Below, one piece after another: positions 38,912 through 47,123 of a DNA stretch of 64,000 nucleotides. The DNA is from Fabrea salina (lineage: Eukaryota; Ciliophora; Heterotrichea; Heterotrichida; Fabreidae). Below the pieces are notes generated by a model that saw only the letters and a list, made by a program, of their open reading frames with translations, was not told the origin of the DNA and did no database searches. Within the stretch, counting starts at the first letter, position 1. Every line of letters begins with the position of its first letter. The position numbers and the translations under genes were made by a program. The stretch lies in contig JALIHJ010000019.1 in the NCBI GenBank assembly GCA_022984795.1, forward strand, positions 229,965-293,964, written 5' to 3'.

Positions 38912-39886
38912 TTACTGGATTAAACAAGAATTCTCAGTTTGGGGTTCAGGCTTAGAAGGTTTTTGTTTTTGGGTCAAAATATGAACTAGTCCTGGGTTTT
39001 TGGCTGCAAATATGTCTTTTTCTTCTTGGGTAGCTAGTTCTACAGGTGTTTTGCCTTGGGTGTTCATGGCACTCATGGAAGCTCCCCTTTTCAACAAAAC
39101 CAAAGCAGACTCGTAGTGGTTCCCAATCACAGCTAGGTGTAAAGGAGTGTTGCCTTCTTTGTTTCTGGAGTTCAAAAAGGGGTATTCCAGAGTAAGTAGC
39201 AGTTCCAATAGTTCAGAGTGGTTGTTTGCAGCTGCTTCGTGAGCAATAGTGTTTCCTGTGTAGTTCAGAGTGCAGGGATTTACGCGTTGTTTAAAAAGAA
39301 ACTGAATTACTTTTATATACCCTTTGGAAGCTGCCAGTAGTAAAGGGTCATTGCCTTCGTTGTTCCTAAACCCAAGAGAAGCTCCTGCATTTACTAGAAT
39401 CTCCAGAACTTCTTTTGCCACTGTGTCTCTGGCTTTGTTTGCCATCAAAGCGTGTACTGGTGAGTTAGAGTTTGCATCTAAAGCGTTCGGGTTTGCGTTG
39501 TGCTGCAGCAAAATAAAAGCTAATTCTGGTTTAAGTCTTTCAGCAGCAATGTGAAGTGGAGTGTGCCCAGATGAAGTTTGAAGGTTAGGGTCAGCTCCTG
39601 CCTCAAGGAACAAAAGACCAACGTGTTTGCCAGAGTCCTTTCTAAGAGCTACGTAGTGCAGAGGACTTGCTCCTAACGAGTTTTGGGCATTAAGGCTCCA
39701 CCCATTCCTTAGTAGTAGTTGAATTATTGCAGTTTCGTTCCTAGTGAGTTCAGCAGCTAAGTGAAGTAAAGAGTTGCCTTGAGAGTCTCTAGACTCAGGG
39801 TTCACTTGGCCTGTGCTTATGTAGTGCTCTAGAGTTGCCCTGTCTCCAGATTTAAGTAAGTTGAATATTTGTTTGATTGAAGACAT
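38912..39886 (-). CDS. Ankyrin-repeat protein
   Basis: A 324-residue protein made of about eight or nine ankyrin repeats (G.TPLH.A......L...LL..GA). Clear units start at GNSLLHLAAELT, GASPLHYVAL, GHTPLHIAAERL, NSPVHALMAN, GNDPLLLAASKG, GNTIAHEAAANN, GNTPLHLAVIGN and GKTPVELATQEE. A short Lys/Pro-rich tail follows, ending CLIQ, which fits a CaaX-type prenylation box (C-L-I-Q). Ankyrin stacks bind partner proteins and the partner is unknown. The stop is TAA, 10 bp from the start codon of the Serinc gene downstream on this strand. Confidence 0.85.
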   Translation of the reverse strand: MSSIKQIFNLLKSGDRATLEHYISTGQVNPESRDSQGNSLLHLAAELTRNETAIIQLLLRNGWSLNAQNSLGASPLHYVALRKDSGKHVGLLFLEAGADPNLQTSSGHTPLHIAAERLKPELAFILLQHNANPNALDANSNSPVHALMANKARDTVAKEVLEILVNAGASLGFRNNEGNDPLLLAASKGYIKVIQFLFKQRVNPCTLNYTGNTIAHEAAANNHSELLELLLTLEYPFLNSRNKEGNTPLHLAVIGNHYESALVLLKRGASMSAMNTQGKTPVELATQEEKDIFAAKNPGLVHILTQKQKPSKPEPQTENSCLIQ

Positions 39887-39895
39887 TAATTATAC

Positions 39896-40735
39896 TTAAC
39901 ACTCAACGGAAGTTTCTATAGTTCTCAAAGAACTCCACAAAGACTCAATGTTGTTTAAAAGACCTTTGAACCTTTTGTGCAGGTTCAGGCACTCTTGGGC
40001 CTTTTTACCAATCCCAGGCAGGTTTTGGACGTGTCTGGCATGCACAGCTTCAACTTCGTGGAGTTTGACACCGTAGTACCTTTCAGAAAGTTGGTTTTGG
40101 AAGTAGTGTTCATAAGTTTCTCTCATTTGCTTGGCTGTTTGGGAGAAGTCTTTGATTTCTTGCTGGAGTTTATCAAGTTGTTTTTGTGAGGGAGGTTTGT
40201 ACTCTCCTTTGATATCAAGCATAGAAACTCTGGACTTGAGGCTTCTGCACTCCGACTCCCAGTTTTCCAAAGCACTTTTAAGTTCCTTTTCTATGTTGGT
40301 TGAAGTTGTTTGTTCGTACTTAGGAGGAAAAGTTGGAGGGAATATTTTCAGGGTTTGTGAAAATACTTTAGAGGTGTTAGCTGCAATGTGCTGCATGTAC
40401 TGGAAACTTCTTTGGAGAGTTGAGGTGTCTTTGTGTGTAACTAGCAAAGCCAAGTCAATAAGGTGGGTGATGCTGGCATCGTAGCCTACTCTGCCTACAG
40501 CAACTTCAAAGTTGCCACAAACTCCAAGCTGCTTTGTGACTTCGTAAATCTTTTCGTTGTTGTCCTGAATAAACTCAAAGTCAGGGTCATTCAAAATTCC
40601 AGGTTCAAACAGTTCCAACAGGAACTCCTGGACTAAGGTTCTTTTGTGCCCTGGAGTAACTAGTTCCTCAGCAGCCTCGAACTCATCGTACCCTAGTGCT
40701 TGCAGCAAGTCTTCTAGTTGTTTCTTTTTATTCAT
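39896..40735 (-). CDS. Coiled-coil protein, candidate HAUS7-like augmin subunit
   Basis: A 279-residue protein with an N-terminal globular helical domain (LLQALGYDEFEAAEELVTPG, then FLLELFEPGILND) and a C-terminal coiled coil. The N-terminus resembles HAUS7 of the augmin complex: a short calponin-homology-like fold with E/W-rich helices, followed by a LGVCGN...IDLALLV helix pair corresponding to LCAP...MDQLLD in the human protein. Augmin recruits gamma-tubulin to microtubule sides. The similarity is by eye and weak. Other CH-like coiled-coil proteins (NDC80/IFT type) are possible. The stop is TAA. Confidence 0.45.
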   Translation of the reverse strand: MNKKKQLEDLLQALGYDEFEAAEELVTPGHKRTLVQEFLLELFEPGILNDPDFEFIQDNNEKIYEVTKQLGVCGNFEVAVGRVGYDASITHLIDLALLVTHKDTSTLQRSFQYMQHIAANTSKVFSQTLKIFPPTFPPKYEQTTSTNIEKELKSALENWESECRSLKSRVSMLDIKGEYKPPSQKQLDKLQQEIKDFSQTAKQMRETYEHYFQNQLSERYYGVKLHEVEAVHARHVQNLPGIGKKAQECLNLHKRFKGLLNNIESLWSSLRTIETSVEC

Positions 40736-40749
40736 TTTAGTATCTTAAG

Positions 40750-41865
40750 TTACAGAATCCTTTTATAATTAGGTGCTTGGGAAAATGGTTGTTCGAAGTT
40801 TGTGACTTGCATTGTTCTGAAGTTGTTTGAGAGTTTGCCTTTTGTGCGGTCGTTTTTGGCAAAAATGTGTGCTTTCTTTTCCATTCTTTTGCTGTAGCAA
40901 GTGACCAAGAGACCTGTTAGGTCAACTACCAAAAGAGAACACGAAATCAAAATTTCGTAAACAGGAAGTTTGTGTATGAAGTAACTGAGAACCGTAGTAA
41001 AAATAGGTCTAGCACTTGCGTAAAGAGCTACTATGGAAATGTTCGACATGTAAGTAGCCCAAGCGAGTATTGAATAGTTACAGGAGTAAGCCAGCACTAT
41101 CATAAAAGTAATTCCTGGAATTTTAACTACTGCTGCTAAGTCCTGAGTTGCGTTGATTTCAAAAGCATACCAGTAAGGCTGTGTGAAGTACCCAACGACC
41201 ATGAAGAGACTCCCAGCAGTCACACTCCAGGTAGCCACTACCAAGGAAGAGTGGTTGAAGTCATTAACTAACTTCCTCCAAACTATTATCCCGAAGCACA
41301 AAAACAAAGAGTGCAGCAACAAAAAAACTTCCCCCACCAAGTCCCCAGTTTGCTTCACAGACTCGTAAGAAATACTTCCTGAAGCAGCTATCACAGAAAT
41401 AATGATTCCTATGATTTTCATGGCCTTTTTGGCTTCGTAGCCTAAGATGATTCCAAACATGGTAGTGAACAAAGGAGTTAAAAGCATCCAGGGAGCTGAA
41501 AAGGTAGCGTTGGTGTTTCTGAGTCCTACACAAAAGAAAAGTTGCGACAAAAACACCCCCATCACCCCTGAAGAGACTGCCAGTGCCATGTGCTTGGCTT
41601 TGCAGTCAAGGAAGATTTGGCGTGGCTTCTTCAGAATGAACACGCTAAATAACATCAAAACAGACGCTCCAGTGTCTGCTATCATTTCGAAGAACACAAA
41701 GTCCAAGTTTAAGTTTCCGTAGACCTGCTTTTTGTAGTTAATCCAAATTCCGATAAACAGCTACCTAGGAGTTACCTGCATGATAATGAAAATCGGGTGC
41801 AGGATGATTCTTCTTGTTCTCAAGTAGCCCTTGACAGAGGACTTTACACCTGTTACAGTAAGCAT
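40750..41865 (-). CDS. Drug/metabolite transporter superfamily (EamA/SLC35-like), one intron
   Basis: Exon 1 is 41776-41865 and exon 2 is 40750-41760, with a 15-nt intron at 41761-41775; joined they give 366 residues. Ten hydrophobic segments alternate with short loops in the two-fold EamA pattern (KHMALAVSSGVMGVFLSQL...FCVGLRNTNATFSAPWMLL, and the second half YMSNISIVALYASARPIFTTVLSYF). The substrate is unknown; plant-type nodulin/DMT and SLC35 carriers are relatives. The ATG of exon 1 at 41865 lies 6 bp from the divergent ATG at 41872. A start inside exon 2 would lose the first helix. The stop is TAA. Confidence 0.85.
41761..41775 (-). other. 15-nt intron in DMT transporter gene
   Basis: Sense GTAACTCCTAGGTAG, phase 0 after residue 30. 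It is the only intron here with C at position 5. Confidence 0.85.
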
Positions 41866-41871
41866 TAATAA
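41866..41871. promoter_or_regulatory. 6-bp divergent start-to-start interval
   Basis: Six A/T bases (AATAAA on the plus strand) are all that separate the divergent ATGs of the DMT transporter and the ATG11-like gene. It is the shortest such interval in the window. Confidence 0.6.
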
Positions 41872-43743
41872 ATGGTAAAAGTCTTCGATGTGGACAAGGG
41901 CGAATTTGTGTGCGAAGTCAACTCTAGCATGAATTTCAGTCAAGTTTTAGAAAAAGTCTCCCAACCTACCAACATTCCCCACAACCAAATAGTGTTAATG
42001 ACTGCGGATGGATTGTGTTTGGACCAAAACAAAGACTTTTCCCAATACTTAACTGATAGTTTATTTTTGTTCCGCAAAAACCAAGTTAAAATAGACTGTG
42101 TGAATCCAAAAAAGCCATGGCAGCAGTACAGTTACCCTCCAGGGATGGATTGGTATGAAAAAAGGTTTGACTTTGAAGACTACGAAGAGTTCCCTGAGGG
42201 TTACAAAGAAATTCCAACTATAGAAGAAAGACTCTTCCAACTTTCAGAGAGTTCGAGGAAGCTTTACGCAGAGTACTTAGTGTCAAAGGACTACTTAGAA
42301 AACTCCAAAGACTTACTCCAAGTTAGAATTAGTGCTAGTGAAGCGTTGCTTAAGAACTTAGAAAACTACTACAGAGAAGTCAAGAACCAGTGGAGTGAAC
42401 TCTTCAAAAAAAGCACTGAACTCCAAAAAGAAGTTACTGAGGCCCACGGAACTTTCAATGAGCAACTCAAGAACTTAGAAAGTAACTCGTTTGGTGCGCA
42501 GGTTGACTCTTTAGTCAGAGATGGAAACTTCAAAAGATTCGGAATGAACATATACGTGAAGGTAGGCAACTTTTTCCACAAAGTGAGTTCTTTGAAGACA
42601 GAAGTACTTAAAAAGGTCAAGCAAGAACTAGGGGACTCCTCTTTTTCTTTGGAACAAGTCAAGTTTAAGGTGGAAGACTCCTTGAACCAACTAAACGAAC
42701 TCAAAGAAAACAAAACCCTCGACAAGTACGAAGTCGAGTTTTCTTTCGGACTCAGTTGCATCACCACCTACAACGAGTTCAGAGAAAACCTTGAAAAAGT
42801 TTGTGACCCAAAAACCAAAGGTCGCAGAGAAATTGCCAACACTTTGTTGAGCTCTGGAGAGATGCTTCATGAACTCAACGAACAACAAAGCAAATTGCAG
42901 ACTATCTTGGACGAAATGGTTCGTCACGAGTACGACATCAAAGACAACCTAAAAAGAGTCCAGGGCTTCTACAAAGGCAAAGTCATTGAAGTTGTGGTCA
43001 AAAACACTTACCACCTGAAGTACTTAGTCAAAGAAAAACTAAACAAACTCAGCCACAAGTACTTTCAACTCACTACTCAAAAAGAGTTCCTTTATGTGCC
43101 CACTAAGTTAGAAGAAGCCTGCCACGCAGCTAGAAACCAACTCCAAGAGACCCAAGAGCGTTCCAACAGAATAAAGCAGCTCTACATTGCGCTGTGCCAG
43201 GCCATAATTGACGACCAGGGAAAGAAAAACCACTTCCTCGAGCAGTATGGATCAATACTTCCGAAAAGTGCCTTTCCAGAACTGGCCTCCGTTGCTTTGG
43301 ACCAAAGCAAACTCAGAACGATTCTGAACTTCAACTCTGAAGAACAAGAAGCAACTCCAGAAGAAATACCCGAACTGCCCTCGTCTGCAATAGTGGAGCA
43401 CTACGAAAAGGAACTCCTCAAACAAGAGGCTAAAACTAACACTGTGCGGGGTGAGTTCCAACAAAACCAAAACCAGCTCGAAAGCGACTTGGTGCGCCTC
43501 AGCAAACTGCTCAACGAACAAAAAAGAGAAAAGGACAGACTGGAAGGGCTCATCAACAACTACTCAGAAGAACTTGAACTTTTGAGGAGCGGAGGAGGAG
43601 AAGACATACTCAGGAAGTTCCAGCAAGAAGTCAGAAGACTCTCTGAACGCGAAGCTGCATTCAAAAGAGGCTACCTAGAGAACCTCAAGGTGCTCAGGAA
43701 CGAAAACAAAAGACTCAAAGAAGAACTGTCCAAACTTAAATAG
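41872..43743 (+). CDS. ATG11/FIP200-like autophagy scaffold
   Basis: A 623-residue protein. Residues ~1-75 look like the ubiquitin-like N-terminal domain of ATG11/RB1CC1 (VKVFDVDKGEFVCEV, then IPHNQIVLMTADGLCL and SLFLFRK). The central part is helical, with alternating heptads like the ATG17/ATG11 region (IEERLFQLSESSRKLY, FGAQVDSLVRDGNF), and the C-terminus is a long coiled coil (~470-620). Such proteins scaffold the ULK/ATG1 kinase complex at the start of autophagosome formation. It is much shorter than FIP200 (about 1600) and lacks an obvious C-terminal Claw domain, so it may be a minimal version. The stop is TAG. Confidence 0.65.
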   Translation: MVKVFDVDKGEFVCEVNSSMNFSQVLEKVSQPTNIPHNQIVLMTADGLCLDQNKDFSQYLTDSLFLFRKNQVKIDCVNPKKPWQQYSYPPGMDWYEKRFDFEDYEEFPEGYKEIPTIEERLFQLSESSRKLYAEYLVSKDYLENSKDLLQVRISASEALLKNLENYYREVKNQWSELFKKSTELQKEVTEAHGTFNEQLKNLESNSFGAQVDSLVRDGNFKRFGMNIYVKVGNFFHKVSSLKTEVLKKVKQELGDSSFSLEQVKFKVEDSLNQLNELKENKTLDKYEVEFSFGLSCITTYNEFRENLEKVCDPKTKGRREIANTLLSSGEMLHELNEQQSKLQTILDEMVRHEYDIKDNLKRVQGFYKGKVIEVVVKNTYHLKYLVKEKLNKLSHKYFQLTTQKEFLYVPTKLEEACHAARNQLQETQERSNRIKQLYIALCQAIIDDQGKKNHFLEQYGSILPKSAFPELASVALDQSKLRTILNFNSEEQEATPEEIPELPSSAIVEHYEKELLKQEAKTNTVRGEFQQNQNQLESDLVRLSKLLNEQKREKDRLEGLINNYSEELELLRSGGGEDILRKFQQEVRRLSEREAAFKRGYLENLKVLRNENKRLKEELSKLK

Positions 43744-43765
43744 TTACTTCAAGTTAAACTCTTAG

Positions 43766-46700
43766 TTATTCCTTCTTACTAAGTCTTATCTGTTGCTTTG
43801 CTTTGAATCTTCCGAAGGCCTTCAGTAACTCATCAATTATGATTACAGGGAAAGAAAACGCAAACACCAAAAGCCACTCCATTCCATCTAGGGGCTCTAT
43901 TCCAAAAATCTGGCTCAAAAAGGGAACGTACAAAATCACACAGTGCAGAATCATCGAACCTGCCATAGCTAAAATAAGCCAGGGGTTCACCCAAGGCGGC
44001 ATCTGGACCAAAGAACAGTCTTCAGACAAAGCATTCAGGGCATTCAGCATTTCAATTGTCACCAGCACAGACAGAGCTAGGGTACTAGCTTTCACCTTGC
44101 CTTCACTGAAGTACAAACAAGGGTTTTGAGAAAGCTTAATTCCATTCCAGTCGTTAAGTTTGAACTCTTCCCACCCAGGACACTCGGACCAGTTCGAAAG
44201 TTCGTAGAAAGTAACCAGTGGGTGCTCGTCAACTCCTTTGTAAAGAGTAAACCAGTACACAAAAATTCCTACAGTAGCAAGCCCAACATAAGTCCCTATG
44301 ACCATGTACCTGAAAAACACCCAGGAGTCTATAAGGGACTCATTCTTCTTCCTAGGAGGCTTCTTCATGATGTCTAGGTCTGGAGGGTTGAAGCCTAGGG
44401 CTGTGGCAGGAGGACCGTCTGTCACTAAGTTGACCCACAGCAACTGCACTGATGTGAAGGCCTCAGGAAGTCCCAGCATTGCTGTGAAGAAAATACTAGC
44501 GACTTCGCCTATGTTGGAGGATATCAAGTACCTGATGAAGGCCTTTGTGTTGTTGTAAATTGACCTGCCTTCTTCAACTGCAGCTACTATTGTGCTGAAC
44601 TTGTCGTCGGCCAGAATCATGTCTGATGCTCTTTTGGCAACTTCAGTGCCTGCAATTCCCATAGCTATTCCGATTTGGGACTCTTGCAGAGCAGGGGCAT
44701 CGTTGACTCCGTCTCCAGTCATAGCAACCACTTCGTCAAGTCCCTTCAGCAACTGCACAAGTCTTTTTTTGTGGATAGGTTCAGTTCTGCTGAACACACA
44801 ACTTTCGTGGTTCTTCAGGATGTTGCTAGCTTCACTTGAAGACATTCTTTCAAACTCTGCACCAGTAATGCTCACGCAAGACTTTTCTTCAAAGATTCCT
44901 ATTTCCTTAGCAACTGCCTCAGCAGTTTGTTTGTTATCTCCAGTAATCATAAACACCCGGATCCCTGCTTGTTTGCACATGTGTATGGACTCAATGACTT
45001 CAGGCCTAGGAGGGTCCTTCATGCCCACTACTCCCAAAAAGGTAAGTCCTTGTTCTAGTTGATCGAAGTTCGAGTAGTCTTCCAAGAGTTTGTGTCCAGG
45101 GTGGGACTCTCCGTCGTAGTCTGAGAGTTCTCCACAATCGTCTTTGTAAGCTAGAGCTATGCACCTTAAAGCTTGTGAACTGAGTTTTTGCACGTTTTCA
45201 AGAATTTGGCCTTTCACCTGGTCATTCATAGGTGCTTTTTCACCGCTTGGCTGAAGAACTTGAGTGCACTTTTCTACAATACTTTCGGGGGCTCCTTTAG
45301 AGTACATGATGTTTTCTTGTGAATTTTGAGGTTTGCAAATAACACTCATGCTCTTCCTCTCCCTGGTGAACTCAAGTGTCACTAGCCTTTTTATTCCGCT
45401 TTCCTTAAGTACAGCGTCTTTGTAGCCAGTGGGCTCCTCTCCCGAGTACCTTCCAATGGCTTTTCCTACCTTTTCAACAAGAACTCTAATGGCTCCTTCA
45501 GTGGGTGTCCCGATCACTTTGAACCTTCCGTTTTCGCTAACTAGTCTTGAGTCATTGCAAAAAGTCCCTGCGTAAACGAACTGCTTCATCACTTCGTCCA
45601 TCTTTTCTGGAGAAAAGCCTTCAATTTTTCCTTTGGGCTCAAAACTAACTCCCTCCACTTTGTAGGACTCAAACACCCCTGCTCCAAAGCTAGGAACGAA
45701 GAAGTCCGAAATGGTCATTTCGTTAGTAGTTAAAGTTCCAGTTTTGTCGCTGCAAATCACTGTAGTGCAGCCAAGGGTTTCTACTGAGGGAAGCTTCATC
45801 ACAATAGCGTTTCTGCGTGCCATCCTGCGAGTTCCCAAAGCCAAACAAGTAGTTATGACGGCAGGAAGTCCCTCAGGAACTGCAGCCACGGCCAAAGCAA
45901 TGGCGATCTTGAAGTAGTAAATTGCTCCTCTAATAGGCGATCCGTGAGCTTCGTCAAAGAAGTTCCTGAAGTTCATCACCCACACAAGGGCACAAATCAC
46001 AAATATGATCTTTGCTAGGAGTTCCCCGAAGTCGTCGAGTTTTTCTTGCAGGGGGGTTTTTTCGTCGCTTTCTTGGGCTTCTTTGACTTCTTGTTGGATT
46101 TTGCCAATTTCAGTTTCCATGCCAGTTTGGACAACTACTCCAATTCCACTTCCGTTAGAAACTGTGGAACTTGAAAAGGCAATGTTGTGCTTGTCTTGAA
46201 GAACCACGTCTTGCTGGTTAACGACTCCTGGGAACTTGCCCACGTCTTTGGCTTCTCCCGTGAGACTGGACTGGTTCACTCTGAGTGAAGGAGTAAGTAG
46301 CTTCAAAATCCTAGTGTCAGCAGGAACTTTGTCTCCGACTGCAATTTCAATGATGTCTCCTGGCACCACTTCCCTAGAAAGCACTATTTTCCAGCTCCCG
46401 TTTCTAAGAGCGCGTGCGTGTTCGGGTTGTAGTTCTTTGAGAGCCTCTAAGGCAGCTTCTGCGTTGGTTTCTTGCCAAACTCCCACTATAGCATTGGCTA
46501 TCAAAATCAGCAGAATTACAATGGGTTCTACGTACCCCACAAAGCCTTCTTCTTGGTCCACAAGTGCTATCACAGTAGAGACGACTGCAGCCACCAACAA
46601 AATGATCACCATTAAGTCCTGGAACTGTTCTAGTATCATCATCAAAAGACTTTTGCCTTCACTTTGCGCCAGTTCGTTCCAGCCAGATGTCCGTCTTTTG

Positions 46701-46786
46701 ACTTCAACTTCTTCTTCTGTCAGTCCTTTCTCAGGGTTAGTTTGAAGCTGTGAGATCAGATCAGATTCACTGAGCGAATGCCACAT
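43766..46786 (-). CDS. P-type calcium ATPase (P2A, SERCA/ECA-like)
   Basis: The start is placed at 46786 (MWHSLSESDL) in AATAATAAAAATG context; 1006 residues. All catalytic landmarks are present: actuator loop SLTGEA, ion-site helix AVPEGLPAVI, phosphorylation motif CSDKTGTLTTNEM (Asp about residue 346), KGAPESI, the MITGDN and MTGDGVNDAPAL hinge, and the NLVTDGPPATALGF helix 6. N.E and E.L.T patterns match a Ca2+ pump of the endoplasmic or alveolar membrane. In ciliates such pumps fill cortical alveoli, a major calcium store. The stop is TAA. The SERCA versus ECA/PMR assignment rests on the helix-6 motif. Confidence 0.92.
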   Translation of the reverse strand: MWHSLSESDLISQLQTNPEKGLTEEEVEVKRRTSGWNELAQSEGKSLLMMILEQFQDLMVIILLVAAVVSTVIALVDQEEGFVGYVEPIVILLILIANAIVGVWQETNAEAALEALKELQPEHARALRNGSWKIVLSREVVPGDIIEIAVGDKVPADTRILKLLTPSLRVNQSSLTGEAKDVGKFPGVVNQQDVVLQDKHNIAFSSSTVSNGSGIGVVVQTGMETEIGKIQQEVKEAQESDEKTPLQEKLDDFGELLAKIIFVICALVWVMNFRNFFDEAHGSPIRGAIYYFKIAIALAVAAVPEGLPAVITTCLALGTRRMARRNAIVMKLPSVETLGCTTVICSDKTGTLTTNEMTISDFFVPSFGAGVFESYKVEGVSFEPKGKIEGFSPEKMDEVMKQFVYAGTFCNDSRLVSENGRFKVIGTPTEGAIRVLVEKVGKAIGRYSGEEPTGYKDAVLKESGIKRLVTLEFTRERKSMSVICKPQNSQENIMYSKGAPESIVEKCTQVLQPSGEKAPMNDQVKGQILENVQKLSSQALRCIALAYKDDCGELSDYDGESHPGHKLLEDYSNFDQLEQGLTFLGVVGMKDPPRPEVIESIHMCKQAGIRVFMITGDNKQTAEAVAKEIGIFEEKSCVSITGAEFERMSSSEASNILKNHESCVFSRTEPIHKKRLVQLLKGLDEVVAMTGDGVNDAPALQESQIGIAMGIAGTEVAKRASDMILADDKFSTIVAAVEEGRSIYNNTKAFIRYLISSNIGEVASIFFTAMLGLPEAFTSVQLLWVNLVTDGPPATALGFNPPDLDIMKKPPRKKNESLIDSWVFFRYMVIGTYVGLATVGIFVYWFTLYKGVDEHPLVTFYELSNWSECPGWEEFKLNDWNGIKLSQNPCLYFSEGKVKASTLALSVLVTIEMLNALNALSEDCSLVQMPPWVNPWLILAMAGSMILHCVILYVPFLSQIFGIEPLDGMEWLLVFAFSFPVIIIDELLKAFGRFKAKQQIRLSKKE

Positions 46787-46838
46787 TTTTATTATTACGT
46801 GTTTGATTCTGAGCAATAGCTTTAATACAAACCTTTAG

Positions 46839-47117
46839 TTAAAGTGTTTTAAATCGCTTATTTGGTTGCTCTGAAGTAGGGACTTCAAAACTCCGTGGGT
46901 TCGAAACTTTAGAGTTCAAGTAGTTCATCAAGGACTCTATTGGCACGTACTTCAGGTTCCCATTGAACTCATTCAGCATCCACTGCAGAGTTTCTTGGTA
47001 AAACTCACTCTTTCCCCTTTCATAACTCTTCTCGCCTTCTAGTTGGCCTTCCTTATACATGCTGCTCAAAGCACTAGCTGCACTTGAAAACGCTGGCCCT
47101 ACCTTGTTTTCCTCCAT
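46839..47117 (-). CDS. HAPSTR1 (C16orf72)-like small protein
   Basis: A 92-residue protein. The central part (FSSAASALSSMYKEGQLEG, then SYERGKSEFYQETLQWML and IESLMNYLNSKVSNPRS) lines up with the conserved core of HAPSTR1/C16orf72, which reads as an AA.A...LYKE segment, a ..GY.......LAW. helix and a DL..FL..K.P.PR strand. A basic tail (NKRFKTL) resembles the KRNR nuclear signal at the end of the animal protein. HAPSTR1 works with the HUWE1 ubiquitin ligase in stress signalling. At 92 residues against about 275 in animals this is a stripped-down core. The stop is TAA, and the ATG is 6 bp from the next gene's stop. Confidence 0.65.
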   Translation of the reverse strand: MEENKVGPAFSSAASALSSMYKEGQLEGEKSYERGKSEFYQETLQWMLNEFNGNLKYVPIESLMNYLNSKVSNPRSFEVPTSEQPNKRFKTL

Positions 47118-47123
47118 TTTATC

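Noticed and set aside
44592-46745. Several 60-170-codon plus-strand frames over the calcium pump
   Set aside because: Antisense shadows of a strongly conserved gene.
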